Shown here: in pieces, positions 46,878 to 57,159 of the stretch
How the letters are laid out: each line of letters opens with the position of its first letter
Position numbering within the stretch: position 1 is the stretch's first letter
NCBI GenBank assembly: GCA_950295325.1
Contig: OX485808.1
Coordinates: 6,700,501 to 6,764,500 of the forward strand
Direction of reading: 5' to 3'
DNA length: 64,000 nucleotides
Origin: Polytrichum commune
Taxonomy: Eukaryota > Streptophyta > Polytrichopsida > Polytrichales > Polytrichaceae
Position numbers and translations under genes: made by a program
The notes under the pieces: generated by a model
Told to the model about the DNA's origin: nothing
Seen by the model: the letters and a program-made list of their open reading frames with translations, nothing else
Databases searched by the model: none

Positions 46878-47852
46878 TGTCGCAACCCTTGCTAGTCCCC
46901 CTTGACCATCTTGCCAATTTTCAATTTTAGCAAAGGTTACGAGCGCTAACCATTCGCATTCCGCCATGCTAATGGTTAGCTCCTCCTACCCCGGACCTTA
47001 TAGTTCATAGGAGGGAAACCAACCCTCCTACTTTGCTTTCGGGACTCACCCCTTAATCGGTAACCCATTCCTAGATGTGGACTTCCATCCATGGAAGTCC
47101 AATCCCATGTTGATCATCGCATTGCCGGAGCAACACTACAACAACCCGAACCATACTAGGCAACTATGGCCTCACAATGGGCCAATGCCCATGGAGGCCT
47201 TGCCGTTTGGCCTCGGGTGGGTGAGGCCACACCACCTCACCCATATAAGCCTCTAGGACTTTACGCGGGGCCCCTACCCCACCGTCAACCAACCTCTTGT
47301 CTCTCTACCAAGAGTTGGGGCCAAGTGGACACTTTCCTTTAGCTGCTGGGCCTAGAACCCCCCCAGCAGCTTCAGACCATCATAACTTCCTTGTATGAAG
47401 TCTGATCATAACAACCAACCACTCCATCCTCATCTACGCTTCACGTAGATGCCCATGGACTCCTCACTTGCCCCATTCAGGCAAGTAATGAGGAAGTTAT
47501 GCCTGCTTGAACCTTGGCAGTCCCGGGAATCTCTCCCAGGCACTGCTGTACCAGGGCGCTGTCCCGGGACAGCGCCCCACTCAAATGGCCATAACTCCTA
47601 GCTCACACGTCAGATTGAGGTGTTCTTGAGCATTCTAGAATCACCACGCCATGAGCTACGCATAGCTCATGGCCTTACCCTAGTGCCTCCTAGTCTCCGT
47701 GGCTGGGAGGCGTTCCCAACGCCCGGGGCCCTCACCCACACTAGGATCACTTGGGCCCTCTCACCAACGGCGCCACAAGTCCCGGGTGTCACTCCGGGGT
47801 CCCCCTTGTGCCCATGGTGTTTCGGGCACTCCTCATGGAGGGGTGCGCGACA
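46878..47852 (-). repeat. 3' LTR of the nested gypsy (minus orientation)
   Basis: This 975-bp LTR is next to the purine tract. It contains GTCCCGGGACAGCG-type palindromic segments and carries spurious open frames shared with the other LTR. Confidence 0.93.
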
Positions 47853-50480
47853 CTCACCCCCACCAAACGGAGTCGATGCCCTCATCGACTATACTCGTAG
47901 TCGGCACACCAATTCTCAAGTTGCCATCCTCTATGGTGCGGCATTGTGTTTACCTTAGGGCGCGACCCCCACAATGCATCTTCAAATTTGGCATAGTCCC
48001 AAAGGTGTCGTTCCTAGGTGGTCCGTTAGCGACCTTGGATCTCTCATCCAAGGACCTAACCTATACTAGACCCACCTACTTTGGGACTCACTTGGGTTGC
48101 CCCTACTTTGGGGCCTCCCCCGTTAGGCTCCACTAGCCTAACGTGACACATCTAGGCGAGACCTCAACGCTTCCACTAAGTTGTCTCGGTTGCAACTCCG
48201 AGATGGCTTTCCATTGTTAAGCCACGCCTCGATCGCACGGGGGTGATGCCCAGTCCCGCCCGACTTGGTTCCCACTTTGCTCTTTCGAGACATGGGTTCA
48301 TGACTCCCATGCGCCAACTTTCGTTCGCTCGCGGGTAGCACTTTTATGAGCACGCGCCATCACCTTGTCCCCGCCCGGACAAGCCCACAACTAAGAAGTT
48401 TCTTGGTTTTATCCAAGGCCCCTCCAAGCCATGGCCCCCAATTACTCGGCTTACCCAACCTAGTTTGGCATGTCTATTCCCCCTCTTCCATTAACCAAGC
48501 ACAAGTACAAGACTAGGACCTCATCTCATACTTTTCTCTTTGCACCACTAAAGTTTGGACTTTATTCCCTCAAGCCAAAGAACAAGTTCATGTTGTGGAG
48601 CAATTAACCTCGAAGCTAAGTGTGCTACTAGCGTCTCTCCCCCACTAAAGGAGATTGATGTCCTCATCAATGCCTACGCTTCATTTTATTGGAATGTCTA
48701 GCCTTAGTTTCTTCAAAGTGCTTCACCAATTCATTGGTGTTGACCATGTCTCTTGCCGCCACCCAAGCGGTTTCTTTCTCATGGTATCCTCACCATTTCA
48801 CCAAGTACTCCTTTGTACATTTTCTTTCATTTTCACTTGGGCTTCCTACACTTGAGGATGACCTCTTACCTCATGTTCTAAATGACCTCCACAAGGTCGG
48901 GACTTGGCCTAATCACTTGCTTGTGATCGGGCCACAAGGTGTCGTCCTAAAATGACTTTTGTTATGAGACATGAAATGTCGGATGCACTTTGATCTCGGG
49001 CGGTAATTCCAACTTATACATGTCCTTGAACACTTGTTCCACAATGGAAAACGAAGCTCCAATTTTGGACATGAACGTTTGGAGTAAGGCCTTTGGGCAA
49101 GGTGAAGTTGTCCACATTCAACAACACCTTATTGGCCCACCTCATACTCCACTTCGCGTCTTCCGGCATTGATTTGCACTCCGTAGCACCTTCGGGCTTT
49201 CTCCACCAACAACTTGGTCATCTCCAAGACTTGTTTACCATCCTTGGCAAGTCCTCACCATCTTGGTTGAACTCTAGTGTTGAATGTGCCCCCTCGAGAG
49301 CTAGGTTAATAGGTTGGAGCGCATCCACTCCATAAGCCACCACGAAAGACCACCCCTTGGTAGCCAAGTGCGTGGCTACATTGCAATTACAATCCGCTCG
49401 ACCCACATAGTCCGCCCAATCTCCTTGGTCCGCCCCCACCAAGTTGCTCAAGTATTGCTTCAAGACTCCATTCACATGCTCCGCTTTCCCATTCATTTGG
49501 GAATGCAAGGCCGTGCTAAACCTTAGTTTCATTCCGACCTCCTTAGAGAAATGCATTGAAAATGCACTTGTGAACTTTGGATCTTGATCCCACACAATCA
49601 CTCTTGGCAACCCGTGGTGCCTCAACCATCCTTTGAGAAAAGGCTATGCGGTCTCCAACGCGGTGGCGGTTCCCATAATCGGCACCATGTGTCCCAACTT
49701 GGCAAACCGCTCTACCATCAACAAGATGGCATCATACCCATGTGACTCCGGCAAACTTGTGATCAAGTCCATGCACATACTATGCCATGGCGCCGACGGG
49801 ATAGGCAACGGTTGCGAGAAACCGCCTTGCTTTTGGTAAGAGGCTCGGTTCACTTGGCACTTTATTCACGCCTTCACAAAGTGGGTTATATCCTACTTTA
49901 TGCACCGCCAATGGTACCTCTTTGACACCATTCTATGGTGGTTTTCTTTTTCTCCTCTATGGCCGGCAATAGGACTATCATATTCCTCCTTCAAAACCGA
50001 TAGCCTCAACTTGCCTTGTGGCACATACACCCAACTTTGCTTGCACTTGAACAATCCGTCCACCAACTTAACCTCTTTAAGCACCTTGCTCTTGCGAAGC
50101 TCACCTAAAAGCCTTTGTGCCTCGGGGTAGTTAATTTACCCCTCCTGTATCTTGCATCACAAGTTTTCTTCGCCGGCACACATTAGCCACAAGGTTTGGA
50201 TGGTTCTCATTGCTTGGAACTCTTCCGGTCTACTTCGCGCATCCGGCACCACATTTCCATGGTCCAGTTTGTGGATCAAATCCACCTCCATAAGCGCCCA
50301 ACTATCATGCCACTGCAATGACTTGGCGCTCACTTGCGCTTGTATGTTAAAATACTTTTAGGACACATTGTCCATGTAGACCTTTGCTTTGTGCGACCCC
50401 AAATAGTGTCGCCACGTCTTTAAGCAATGCACTACGGCAAAGAAGTTCTTTGTCATCAGTTGGTTGTCTTCTTTGACAAC

Positions 50481-51165
50481 CATCGAGCTTCATGCTCCCA
50501 AATGCAATGGCCATCCATCGTACATATAATCCACCATTGGCAAAGGCACTCACCCCCTTATGCACCTCAAAAGGCTTGTCAAGCTCCGCGAACTTGAGCA
50601 CGGGCGGCGAAGAGAACTTGCTCTTAAGCTCCCCAAAGACTCGTGACAAACATCATCCCACTCTTGGGATAGCCATTTCTTCCACAAGTCGGACAAGGTG
50701 GGAGAACCATCGAGCTTTATGCTCTCATATGCAATGGCCATCCATCTTGCATCAACATCCGCCAATGGTAAAGTCACTCGCCCCCCGTATGCACCTCAAA
50801 AGGTTTTTCAAGCTCTGCGAACTTGAACACGGGTGGCAAAGAGGAACTTGGTCTTAAGCTACTCAAAGACTTGGTGGCAAGGCTCATCCCACTCTTGGGA
50901 TAGCCATTTCTTGCACAAGTTGGACAAGCTTCTACAACCATGGAGCTTAATGCTCCTATAAGCAATGGTCATCCATCTTGGATCAACATCCGCCAATGGT
51001 AAAGTCCTTCGCCTTCATGTGCACCTCAACATGCTCATGAAAACCCGGAAACTTAACCACATGTTGTGAAGAGAACTTACTCTTGAGCTCCCCAAAGGCT
51101 TGGTGACAAGGCTCATCCCACTCTTGGGATAGCCATTTTTTCCAACATGTTGACTAAGGTTCTAG
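50481..51165 (-). repeat. Triplicated segment (about 230 bp) across the RT/RNase H junction
   Basis: Three direct units start with CATCGAGCTT, CATCGAGCTT and CATGGAGCTT at 50481, 50708 and 50939. Each contains ATGCTC, ATGGCCATCCAT, TGCACCTCAA and ATCCCACTCTTGGGATAGCC (last phrase at 50654, 50885 and 51114). They encode repeated fragments of the RNase H region. Confidence 0.85.
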
Positions 51166-51989
51166 CAACCTTAGAAAAACCATGAATGAAGTGGTGGTAG
51201 TAGTTGTCTAGGCCAACAAATGACCTTAGCCCTTTTCTTGAATCAAGGGCCAATTCTCTTCTTGGATTGCCTTGACATTCTTCATGTTCGTCCACCAACT
51301 TCCTTTGTCACCACATACCTCAAGAACTCAATCTCTCGTTGAGCAAAGTTATTTTTCACTTCTTGGCGGTAACTTTTTGGGCAACACATTGGTGAATACA
51401 TCCTTGTATCTCACCAACATCCCACCAATGTGGTTTGGAGGAGGCCCATCTTTCCTAGCCTCCCCATACATTCCTTGGAGTTGCTCCAATTGAACCACGA
51501 CCATTATGTTTTCTATTTTTCATTTGGTCCATTAAGACCAAATTCAACTTGGATCCTCCTACCATAGGAGTCCTTGTCAATTTGAACTTCAATTCTTTGC
51601 CATTATGACACATCATAATGCTCACCGGCTTGCATCTCACATCTATCATGTGAGTTTCAAAGTAGGCGGCCTTCACAATGACATGCATTTCATCTATTTC
51701 ACATGGTGTGAAATTTTGACAAAAATCCAATGTCCCACATTGAAAGGTTACATGCATCGCGGCCTCCTTTGTCTCATGCGGTTCGCCCTTTCCAAACCGC
51801 ACCTTGGTGGGCTTGCTTTCTCTATCAATCGGCAAGCCCCAACTCCCTTATGAGTTTTGGGCTCAAGAAGGAATGGTAGCCTCTTTGGCAACACATGAGA
51901 CATTTCTCCCATTCATTGAGCCTCAAGGTACAAAAGATTTGGCCTTGGCTTAAGGCTACTAGCCTTGGCCACAATGCCATCGTCTTACA

Positions 51990-52290
51990 TTCGGTCCTCG
52001 GCAACTTGGCTTGGCTTGGTCCGCAAAGCCAACTTTAAACATTTCGTCCGCGGGACAAATTGGGTTGGTGCCACAAAACCAATTTCTAATAGCTTGTCCG
52101 CAAAACAAACATGTTTTGCCTTGGTAGCACAAAGCCACCTTCCCACACTCCATCCGCGGCACGAACATGAATTGCCTTGGTAGGACAAACCCACCTCCCA
52201 ACATTCCGTCCGTGGCACAAGTATGATTTGCTTTCGAAGCATAAAGCCACCTTTCAACATTCCGTCCGCGGCACCAACATGTTTTGCCTA
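51990..52290 (-). repeat. Minisatellite of about 63-bp units inside the gypsy internal region
   Basis: About five units share the pattern ACATTCCGTCCGCGGCAC, then AACATG, TTTGCCTTGGTA and CACAAAGCCACCT. They are translated in minus frames as repeated C-x-x-W or C-x-x-x-x-V segments. The array lies between the gag-like and protease-like blocks. Confidence 0.8.
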
Positions 52291-52934
52291 AGTAAAATGG
52301 ACCAAACAATTTGCACTCATTTCTTTGGGACCTACTTTGGCTAAAGCCACTTGTGGTGATGCGCCGCCAAACTTCTCTTTGGGACCATCGGCTTCAATGC
52401 TCTTGCAAACTTGATGGTCCCCACCATGTCCTCAAGAAGCCTTAGGGACTTAAACAAGGCATCCACCATCCGCTTTTAAAACCCCACCTAAAACGGTGCA
52501 TTTCTTAGAAAGCTCGTCCGTTTTAGGTGTATCCTTCATTTGTGCATTTGAATAGCGCACATAGGCCTTAAGAGGCCCCGGGTGCCTCATTAGCACCAAA
52601 TTCATTCCAACATCAATACCTTCCAAGCATTTCAAATTGGAATTTCAATCCAACATTAATGCCCTCCAAGGTTTTGGGTGCTTTCGGTATTCTAGGCCCC
52701 AAATGTTTTTTGAGGTTTGAGGGAGCCCTTTCAAAGCACTCCTCCATTTTCCTTACCAAATCCACCCTCATGCCCACCATTGTCATTAGAACCAATGGTA
52801 TGGTCAAATTCCACTTGCACATGATCCTTGTTCCAATTTGAGCCTCACAACCTTTTGGAAACCCCGGGCTCACCATCATAACCCGCATTTTTGATAGCCA
52901 TGTTTCCCTCAAAGTGCGAGCTCAAAACTTGGAA

Positions 52935-52950
52935 CCCTGCTCTGATACCA
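52935..52950 (-). promoter_or_regulatory. Primer-binding site (initiator Met tRNA)
   Basis: Two bases inside the right-hand LTR the minus strand reads TGGTATCAGAGCAGGG. This matches the plant retrotransposon primer site complementary to the 3' end of initiator methionine tRNA and fixes the element's orientation. Confidence 0.9.
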
Positions 52951-52952
52951 AG

Positions 52953-53927
52953 TGTCGCAACCCTTGCTAGTCCCCCTTGACCATCTTGCCAATTTTCAAT
53001 TTTAGCAAAGGTTACGAGCGCTAACCATTCGCATTCCGCCATGCTAATGGTTAGCTCCTCCTACCCCGGACCTTATAGTTCATAGGAGGGAAACCAACCC
53101 TCCTACTTTGCTTTCGGGACTCACCCCTTAATCGGTAACCCATTCCTAGATGTGGACTTCCATCCATGGAAGTCCAATCCCATGTTGATCATCGCATTGC
53201 CGGAGCAACACTACAACAACCCGAACCATACTAGGCAACTATGGCCTCACAATGGGCCAATGCCCATGGAGGCCTTGCCGTTTGGCCTCGGGTGGGTGAG
53301 GCCACACCACCTCACCCATATAAGCCTCTAGGACTTTACGCGGGGCCCCTACCCCACCGTCAACCAACCTCTTGTCTCTCTACCAAGAGTTGGGGCCAAG
53401 TGGACACTTTCCTTTAGCTGCTGGGCCTAGAACCCCCCCAGCAGCTTCAGACCATCATAACTTCCTTGTATGAAGTCTGATCATAACAACCAACCACTCC
53501 ATCCTCATCTACGCTTCACGTAGATGCCCATGGACTCCTCACTTGCCCCATTCAGGCAAGTAATGAGGAAGTTATGCCTGCTTGAACCTTGGCAGTCCCG
53601 GGAATCTCTCCCAGGCACTGCTGTACCAGGGCGCTGTCCCGGGACAGCGCCCCACTCAAATGGCCATAACTCCTAGCTCACACGTCAGATTGAGGTGTTC
53701 TTGAGCATTCTAGAATCACCACGCCATGAGCTACGCATAGCTCATGGCCTTACCCTAGTGCCTCCTAGTCTCCGTGGCTGGGAGGCGTTCCCAACGCCCG
53801 GGGCCCTCACCCACACTAGGATCACTTGGGCCCTCTCACCAACGGCGCCACAAGTCCCGGGTGTCACTCCGGGGTCCCCCTTGTGCCCATGGTGTTTCGG
53901 GCACTCCTCATGGAGGGGTGCGCGACA
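52953..53927 (-). repeat. 5' LTR of the nested gypsy (minus orientation)
   Basis: This 975-bp LTR has the same length and, as far as read, the same sequence as 46878-47852. CCCGT follows at 53928-53932. Confidence 0.93.
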
Positions 53928-54557
53928 CCCGTGGACTTCGGATCGGTCCCGGACTCCGGACAGGGCTAGGACGCCGATAAGGCACCAGACTTCGGATCGA
54001 GAGGCAACTCCGAGCAGGGGTAAGGCCCCTATGACCCAAGCCTCGCCGTCGTCTCCTCCGGACTGCCAAATGGTTAGCCCATTCCCTCCACCACCCTCGA
54101 GGGCGGCCTCCAATAGGGATCCGCGGACTGCCTCGATCTCGGGCGGACAGAATCCGGAACAGCGCACCGGAAGCGATCCTTCCCCAATCCGGAGCGTCCG
54201 GAAGGGCAGTATAGTTTCCGGAACATCAGGATCCGGAACACCGCGGACCGAGAGAGCAGCGGACCCGGAGGATGAGATTGCCCCTCCTCCGAACATGAGG
54301 AGGATGCTCACGCGACTGCAGAAGGCGTCGCCGGGAGGAGGCTCATCCGCCGTCAGTGGACTCGGCAGCCAGTTGAAGGAGGGAGCGGCTCAAAAGGATC
54401 ACCGCTCTTCTTAGGTTAGGATGATAGTTAGATCAGTTAGGCAGAATAGAGGTAGGAAGATAGGACTTAGGAGTTTTTGAAGGTGAGGAATAAAATTCTC
54501 CCTCGGGTTTTGTCAGCAGAAAATCCGGATCTTGATCCGGGAAATCCGGGAGAACGG

Positions 54558-54683
54558 ATGCAGTTAGGGTTTTTCGTAGCGGCGGCCGCTTGGGCCGCCG
54601 CCCTCAGTTTAGGGATTTTGGGCCTCTACTTATGGCTGAATAAGGAGTTCGAGAAGGGTTCCTTCTCTTTTGTTGTATTCTAG
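54558..54683 (+). CDS. Small hydrophobic ORF in the TCCGG-rich element (41 aa)
   Basis: ATG at 54558 opens a frame with an Ala/Leu-rich membrane-like segment (VAAAAWAAALSLGILGLYLW) and a short polar tail. It lies 140 bp after the stop of the larger broken ORF. No homologue is recognised. It may be chance coding in GC-rich DNA. Confidence 0.2.
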   Translation: MQLGFFVAAAAWAAALSLGILGLYLWLNKEFEKGSFSFVVF

Positions 54684-54870
54684 TTGCTCCTACTCTAAAT
54701 AAATTCCTTGATTTCTTACTTCTTGACTTTCCTTGCTTGACTTGGTGAACGAATGATTCGGGGATCGCTAGTGGAGGAGAAAGAGAGCATGAGGGATAGG
54801 AGTTCCGGATAGGACATGGGGGAGGAGACCCGGATCGGATCTAGTTATTGCCTTACGGGTCCTCTCTGCG

Positions 54871-55345
54871 TGTAGTTTGAGGGAAACCTCACTATTCCGG
54901 ATGGTTGAGTAACATCTAGGTGGGATAGCCGCTGGGAGGATTGGATGAGATCCGGAAGGGATCCGGACTTACGCCATCCGAGCTTCTGAAGAGGTCCTAC
55001 CGCCCTTAGACGGACCAATCCGGAAAGTGGTACGGATTGCCCAGTTAGCCCAGATTGAGTAGAGTCCCAGAAAGTGATAACCGAATCGATCCGTCAGAAG
55101 GAGGAAGGAAGGACCGGAACAGTAGGATTCAGGGTTGGAGGCCATCTCCGGAGTGTAGTGGGAAGGGAACCTCATTGTTCCGGATTTCTGGGTAACGTCC
55201 AGGTGAGATAACCGTGGGGAAGATTGGGCAAAGGTCCGGAAGGGATCCGGACTTGCGCCAATCTGATCTTTTGAAGAGGTCTCATCGCCGGTGGACGGGA
55301 CAATCCGGAGAGTGGTACGGGTCACCCACTTATCCCGTCGAGTCA
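54871..55345 (+). repeat. Two tandem units (period about 283 bp) rich in TCCGGA near the element's right end
   Basis: Units start TGTAGTTTGAGGGAAACCTC (54871) and TGTAGTGGGAAGGGAACCTC (55154). Both contain ATTCCGGAT or GTTCCGGAT, AGGTG-GATA, GGTCCGGAAGGGATCCGGAC-type runs (AGATCCGGAAGGGATCCGG in unit 1), TTGAAGAGGTC and GTGGTACGG. Clustered short motifs near an end are typical of transposase-binding subterminal regions. Confidence 0.7.
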
Positions 55346-55796
55346 GATCTCCGGTTGGGATCTGGACTACTCTGGTCGTTGTGGTCCTAAGAGATAATCC
55401 GGAGCTCCCTGTGTGACCTGCCAATTTGATCAATCCGGATTGGTTGTGAGGGAATTTCCAGATTCCAATCTTATAAGGGACGTCTTCACCGGAAGAAACC
55501 ACCTATTCTAGAGGATAGACGTAGAGGGGTGATTAAGCATTATAATTAGGACCTAGAGATACAATCCGGAAAGGCCAACTCCGGAAGAAGAAGAGTGTCC
55601 AAAAGACCAAAAGTCCGGAAACAGGGGTTTCCGGAAATTTGGCTAAGGAATAGAAGATAAGCAGGTACGGAGAGTTCTAGACCTCCTACACTTCATAGAA
55701 TCCCTGGACGATACTAGGGTCATCCGGACAAAACCGGATTGGGCACTTAGAAACGCCAATCCGGATGTTTTTGTGTTCACGTGTTCCCACACCTTC

Positions 55797-56419
55797 ACTA
55801 TCTTACCTTCATGGGAAGAAACTTAGAAAATAAGAAGCAATTGATGTCATTATGAACAATGAAAGTGCCAATATGAATATTAAGATTGTTATGAACAATG
55901 TCATTAGTTCAATGTTAGTGATGTTGTGAATAGTATGTTTAGGGAATAGTATTGGGATGAACATTGACTCCTGCAAATATTACCGGGATGAACAATGATT
56001 CTTGCGCATGGTGCCAAGAGTATAACTCCACCTAAATTTCCAAGTTCAGCCTAGATGTATGAATAGCAAATGAATTTCCTTACTTTGTTCGGGACCCACG
56101 AAATATAATCAACATATTCCAAGGTCATGAAAGTGACCCACATGGCTGAATAATGTTATGACCTTATTCTTACATTTTGAGATGCCATGAATGAGGCACA
56201 TGCCTCAAAACATAGAGGAGCAACTTTGATGTTGCCGCCGGAGCAAATTACTTAAACGGTGTTTTTTCGTCTTCAAGTTGGTCGATTCAATGCCACCTGA
56301 AACATAAAAAGAATCGTTTTGTTTTTAAAAGTATGACGGCTTGTAAATTAATGGTTGATGCTAAAGTAGAGAAGCAACACAACAATGAGCTTATGTGAAT
56401 GTATCAACTGCACGGCTAT
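55797..56419. other. Anonymous intergenic sequence
   Basis: AT-rich sequence resumes at the element boundary. No gene or repeat was paired. Confidence 0.35.
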
Positions 56420-57151
56420 GGTATTTAGTGTCACTTACTATTGGGAATTACACATTTCTATAACTTGTTACTATAGGTTTCCTTTTTCACCAACAAAGAT
56501 TAAGTAGGTTATTCTGACATTCTGCAACATAGAGGACATTACTTAGGGCGGGTTTAGACTTGGAGTCAAGGCTCAAAAATGGGTTGGGGTGAAAGAAATC
56601 CACTCCTCTCATTGGTAGAGAGGCTGGGACTCGCCTCTTCAAGTTTACACCATGAGTTGGGGCCAATTAACAAATAAATTATTTTATTCATCATGACAAT
56701 GGCCTCAAGCCTTGGAAAAGAGAGCTCCCAACCTTGTGGACTCTTTCCCTCTAGTTGAGGCCATTGTCAAAGCTTTTATTTGCTTGTAGTAGTTTATTCT
56801 TTGAGCATTGAATAGGAGGGGAGAAATTCTAAATTTATTATACTTTAATCATTATCCATAGAATAGTTCATGAGTACGTTGGAACCTCTCATAACCCTCT
56901 CATAATTGCAACCTCCAAATGACCCCAACCCCACCTAAATAGGTTTACACATGAAAGCAATGAATGGAGTTAGGTTACTTTCTTATTAATGGCCTTGGAG
57001 GCCGATTTGCATGCCACATGGGACATATTGGCCTTCGTTCACAATGGCCTTGGCCCCAAGTCTAAACAAGCCCTTAGTGAAAAGCTACATTCTTAGCCCA
57101 AAAAAAGTTATAGCACTATGTAACTCCAAATAGTAAGTGACACTAAATACC
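56420..57151. mobile_element. TIR element (family G), carrying a nested MITE
   Basis: GGTATTTAGTGTCACTTACT, then ATTGGGAATTAC, at the left is mirrored by GTAACTCCAAATAGTAAG, then TGACACTAAATACC, at the right. A lone, similar end lies at 60285-60340 (GGTATTTAATGTCACTTACT). Without the insert it is about 200 bp. Confidence 0.8.
56546..57073. mobile_element. Tourist/PIF-Harbinger-like MITE nested in the family-G element, TTA target duplication
   Basis: GGGCGGGTTTAGACTTGG at the left and CCAAGTCTAAACAAGCCC at the right are inverted repeats. TTA flanks both sides (56543-56545 and 57074-57076). TTA duplications with GGGC... ends are characteristic of PIF/Harbinger-derived MITEs. The 528-bp interior is non-coding. 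Confidence 0.85.
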
Positions 57152-57159
57152 CTAAACGA

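Larger units (their letters stand above)
48138..52912 (-). pseudogene. Decayed gag-pol of the nested gypsy
   Basis: Minus-strand blocks in order from the primer site are as follows. A gag-like region lies at about 52912-52450. A protease-like region (CDV-RCKPVSIMMCHNG within 51835-51455) follows. Then come the RT thumb/connection (LRSFVGLDNYYHHFIHGF, 51298-51113) and RNase H pieces (PFEVHKGVSAFANGG, MAIAFGSMKLDGCQRR, 50965-50347). After these are the integrase zinc finger (RLSVLKEEYDSPIAGHRG, 50084-49893) and integrase core (MDLITSLPESHGYDAILLMV, then VIVWDQDPKFTSAF, 49853-49218). The catalytic RT palm with its Y-x-D-D box is absent between 51455 and 51298. Stops and frameshifts separate the blocks. 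The element cannot make a working polymerase. Confidence 0.8.
46878..53927 (-). mobile_element. Complete Ty3/gypsy LTR retrotransposon, 7050 bp, recently inserted
   Basis: It is bounded by two 975-bp LTRs (46878-47852 and 52953-53927) that I could not distinguish by eye. Each starts TGTCGCAACC and ends GCGCGACA on the plus strand. CCCGT is duplicated at the insertion site. The transcribed strand is minus. Next to the right-hand LTR, the minus strand reads CT-TGGTATCAGAGCAGGG, the usual initiator-Met-tRNA primer site. Next to the left-hand LTR lies a purine tract (GGTGGGGGTGAG). The internal 5.1 kb carries decayed gag/pol. Identical LTRs imply a very recent insertion, while the pol damage implies mobilisation in trans. 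Confidence 0.95.
45340..54414 (+). pseudogene. Broken ORF of the TCCGG-rich element, split by the gypsy insertion
   Basis: Function unknown. The reading runs from ATG 45340 (MPEAREEDWREPIPVPL). It shifts frame near 45560, 46153 and 46490, and is cut at 46877 by the retrotransposon. It resumes in the same frame at 53933 (WTSDRSRTPDR) to the stop at 54414. The N-terminal third has a conserved-looking block (TPYVWNRVYGFPRGITEGW, then PGNCRNLRERRVLEFLLPIL, MANTMFGAMSGVRPVNWG and FILHLYQHFDCITAEE) reminiscent of uncharacterised plant-transposon ORFs. A probable coiled coil follows (ELAKRADRKELEQARTENAH... near 46310-46440), then a Ser/Pro/Arg-rich tail with RSRTPDRARTP. No RT, integrase, protease or DDE transposase motif was seen. 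The frame changes could be decay or, less likely, unrecognised introns. Confidence 0.55.
44715..55791 (+). mobile_element. Unclassified TCCGG-rich element with 5-bp target duplication (host of a nested gypsy)
   Basis: The left end is TGTGGGAGTCCACC and the right end GTGTTCCCACA. The outer 7 bp are inverted. The flanks carry the direct repeat CCTTC (44710-44714 and 55792-55796). Sequence character changes sharply at both edges, from AT-rich to a TCCGG/CCGGA-rich composition. Without the nested 7050-bp retrotransposon and its 5-bp duplication the element is about 4.0 kb. From left to right it has a roughly 0.4-kb segment with palindromes and repeated AACGG motifs, a broken ORF, an AATAAA near 54699, and a 3' part with tandem TCCGG-rich units. 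No internal LTR copy was found. TG...CA ends and a 5-bp duplication suggest integrase-type insertion (possibly a very long solo LTR with an ORF). A TGTNR-type cut-and-paste element is the alternative. Confidence 0.65.

Noticed and set aside
53695-54414. 239-aa plus frame starting inside the LTR
   Set aside because: The first third is LTR sequence (also at 47620-47850). The rest is the tail of the interrupted ORF. The fusion is created by the insertion.
54969-55502. 177-aa minus frame
   Set aside because: It lies across the tandem TCCGGA-rich units and has no recognisable domain, so it is probably open by composition.
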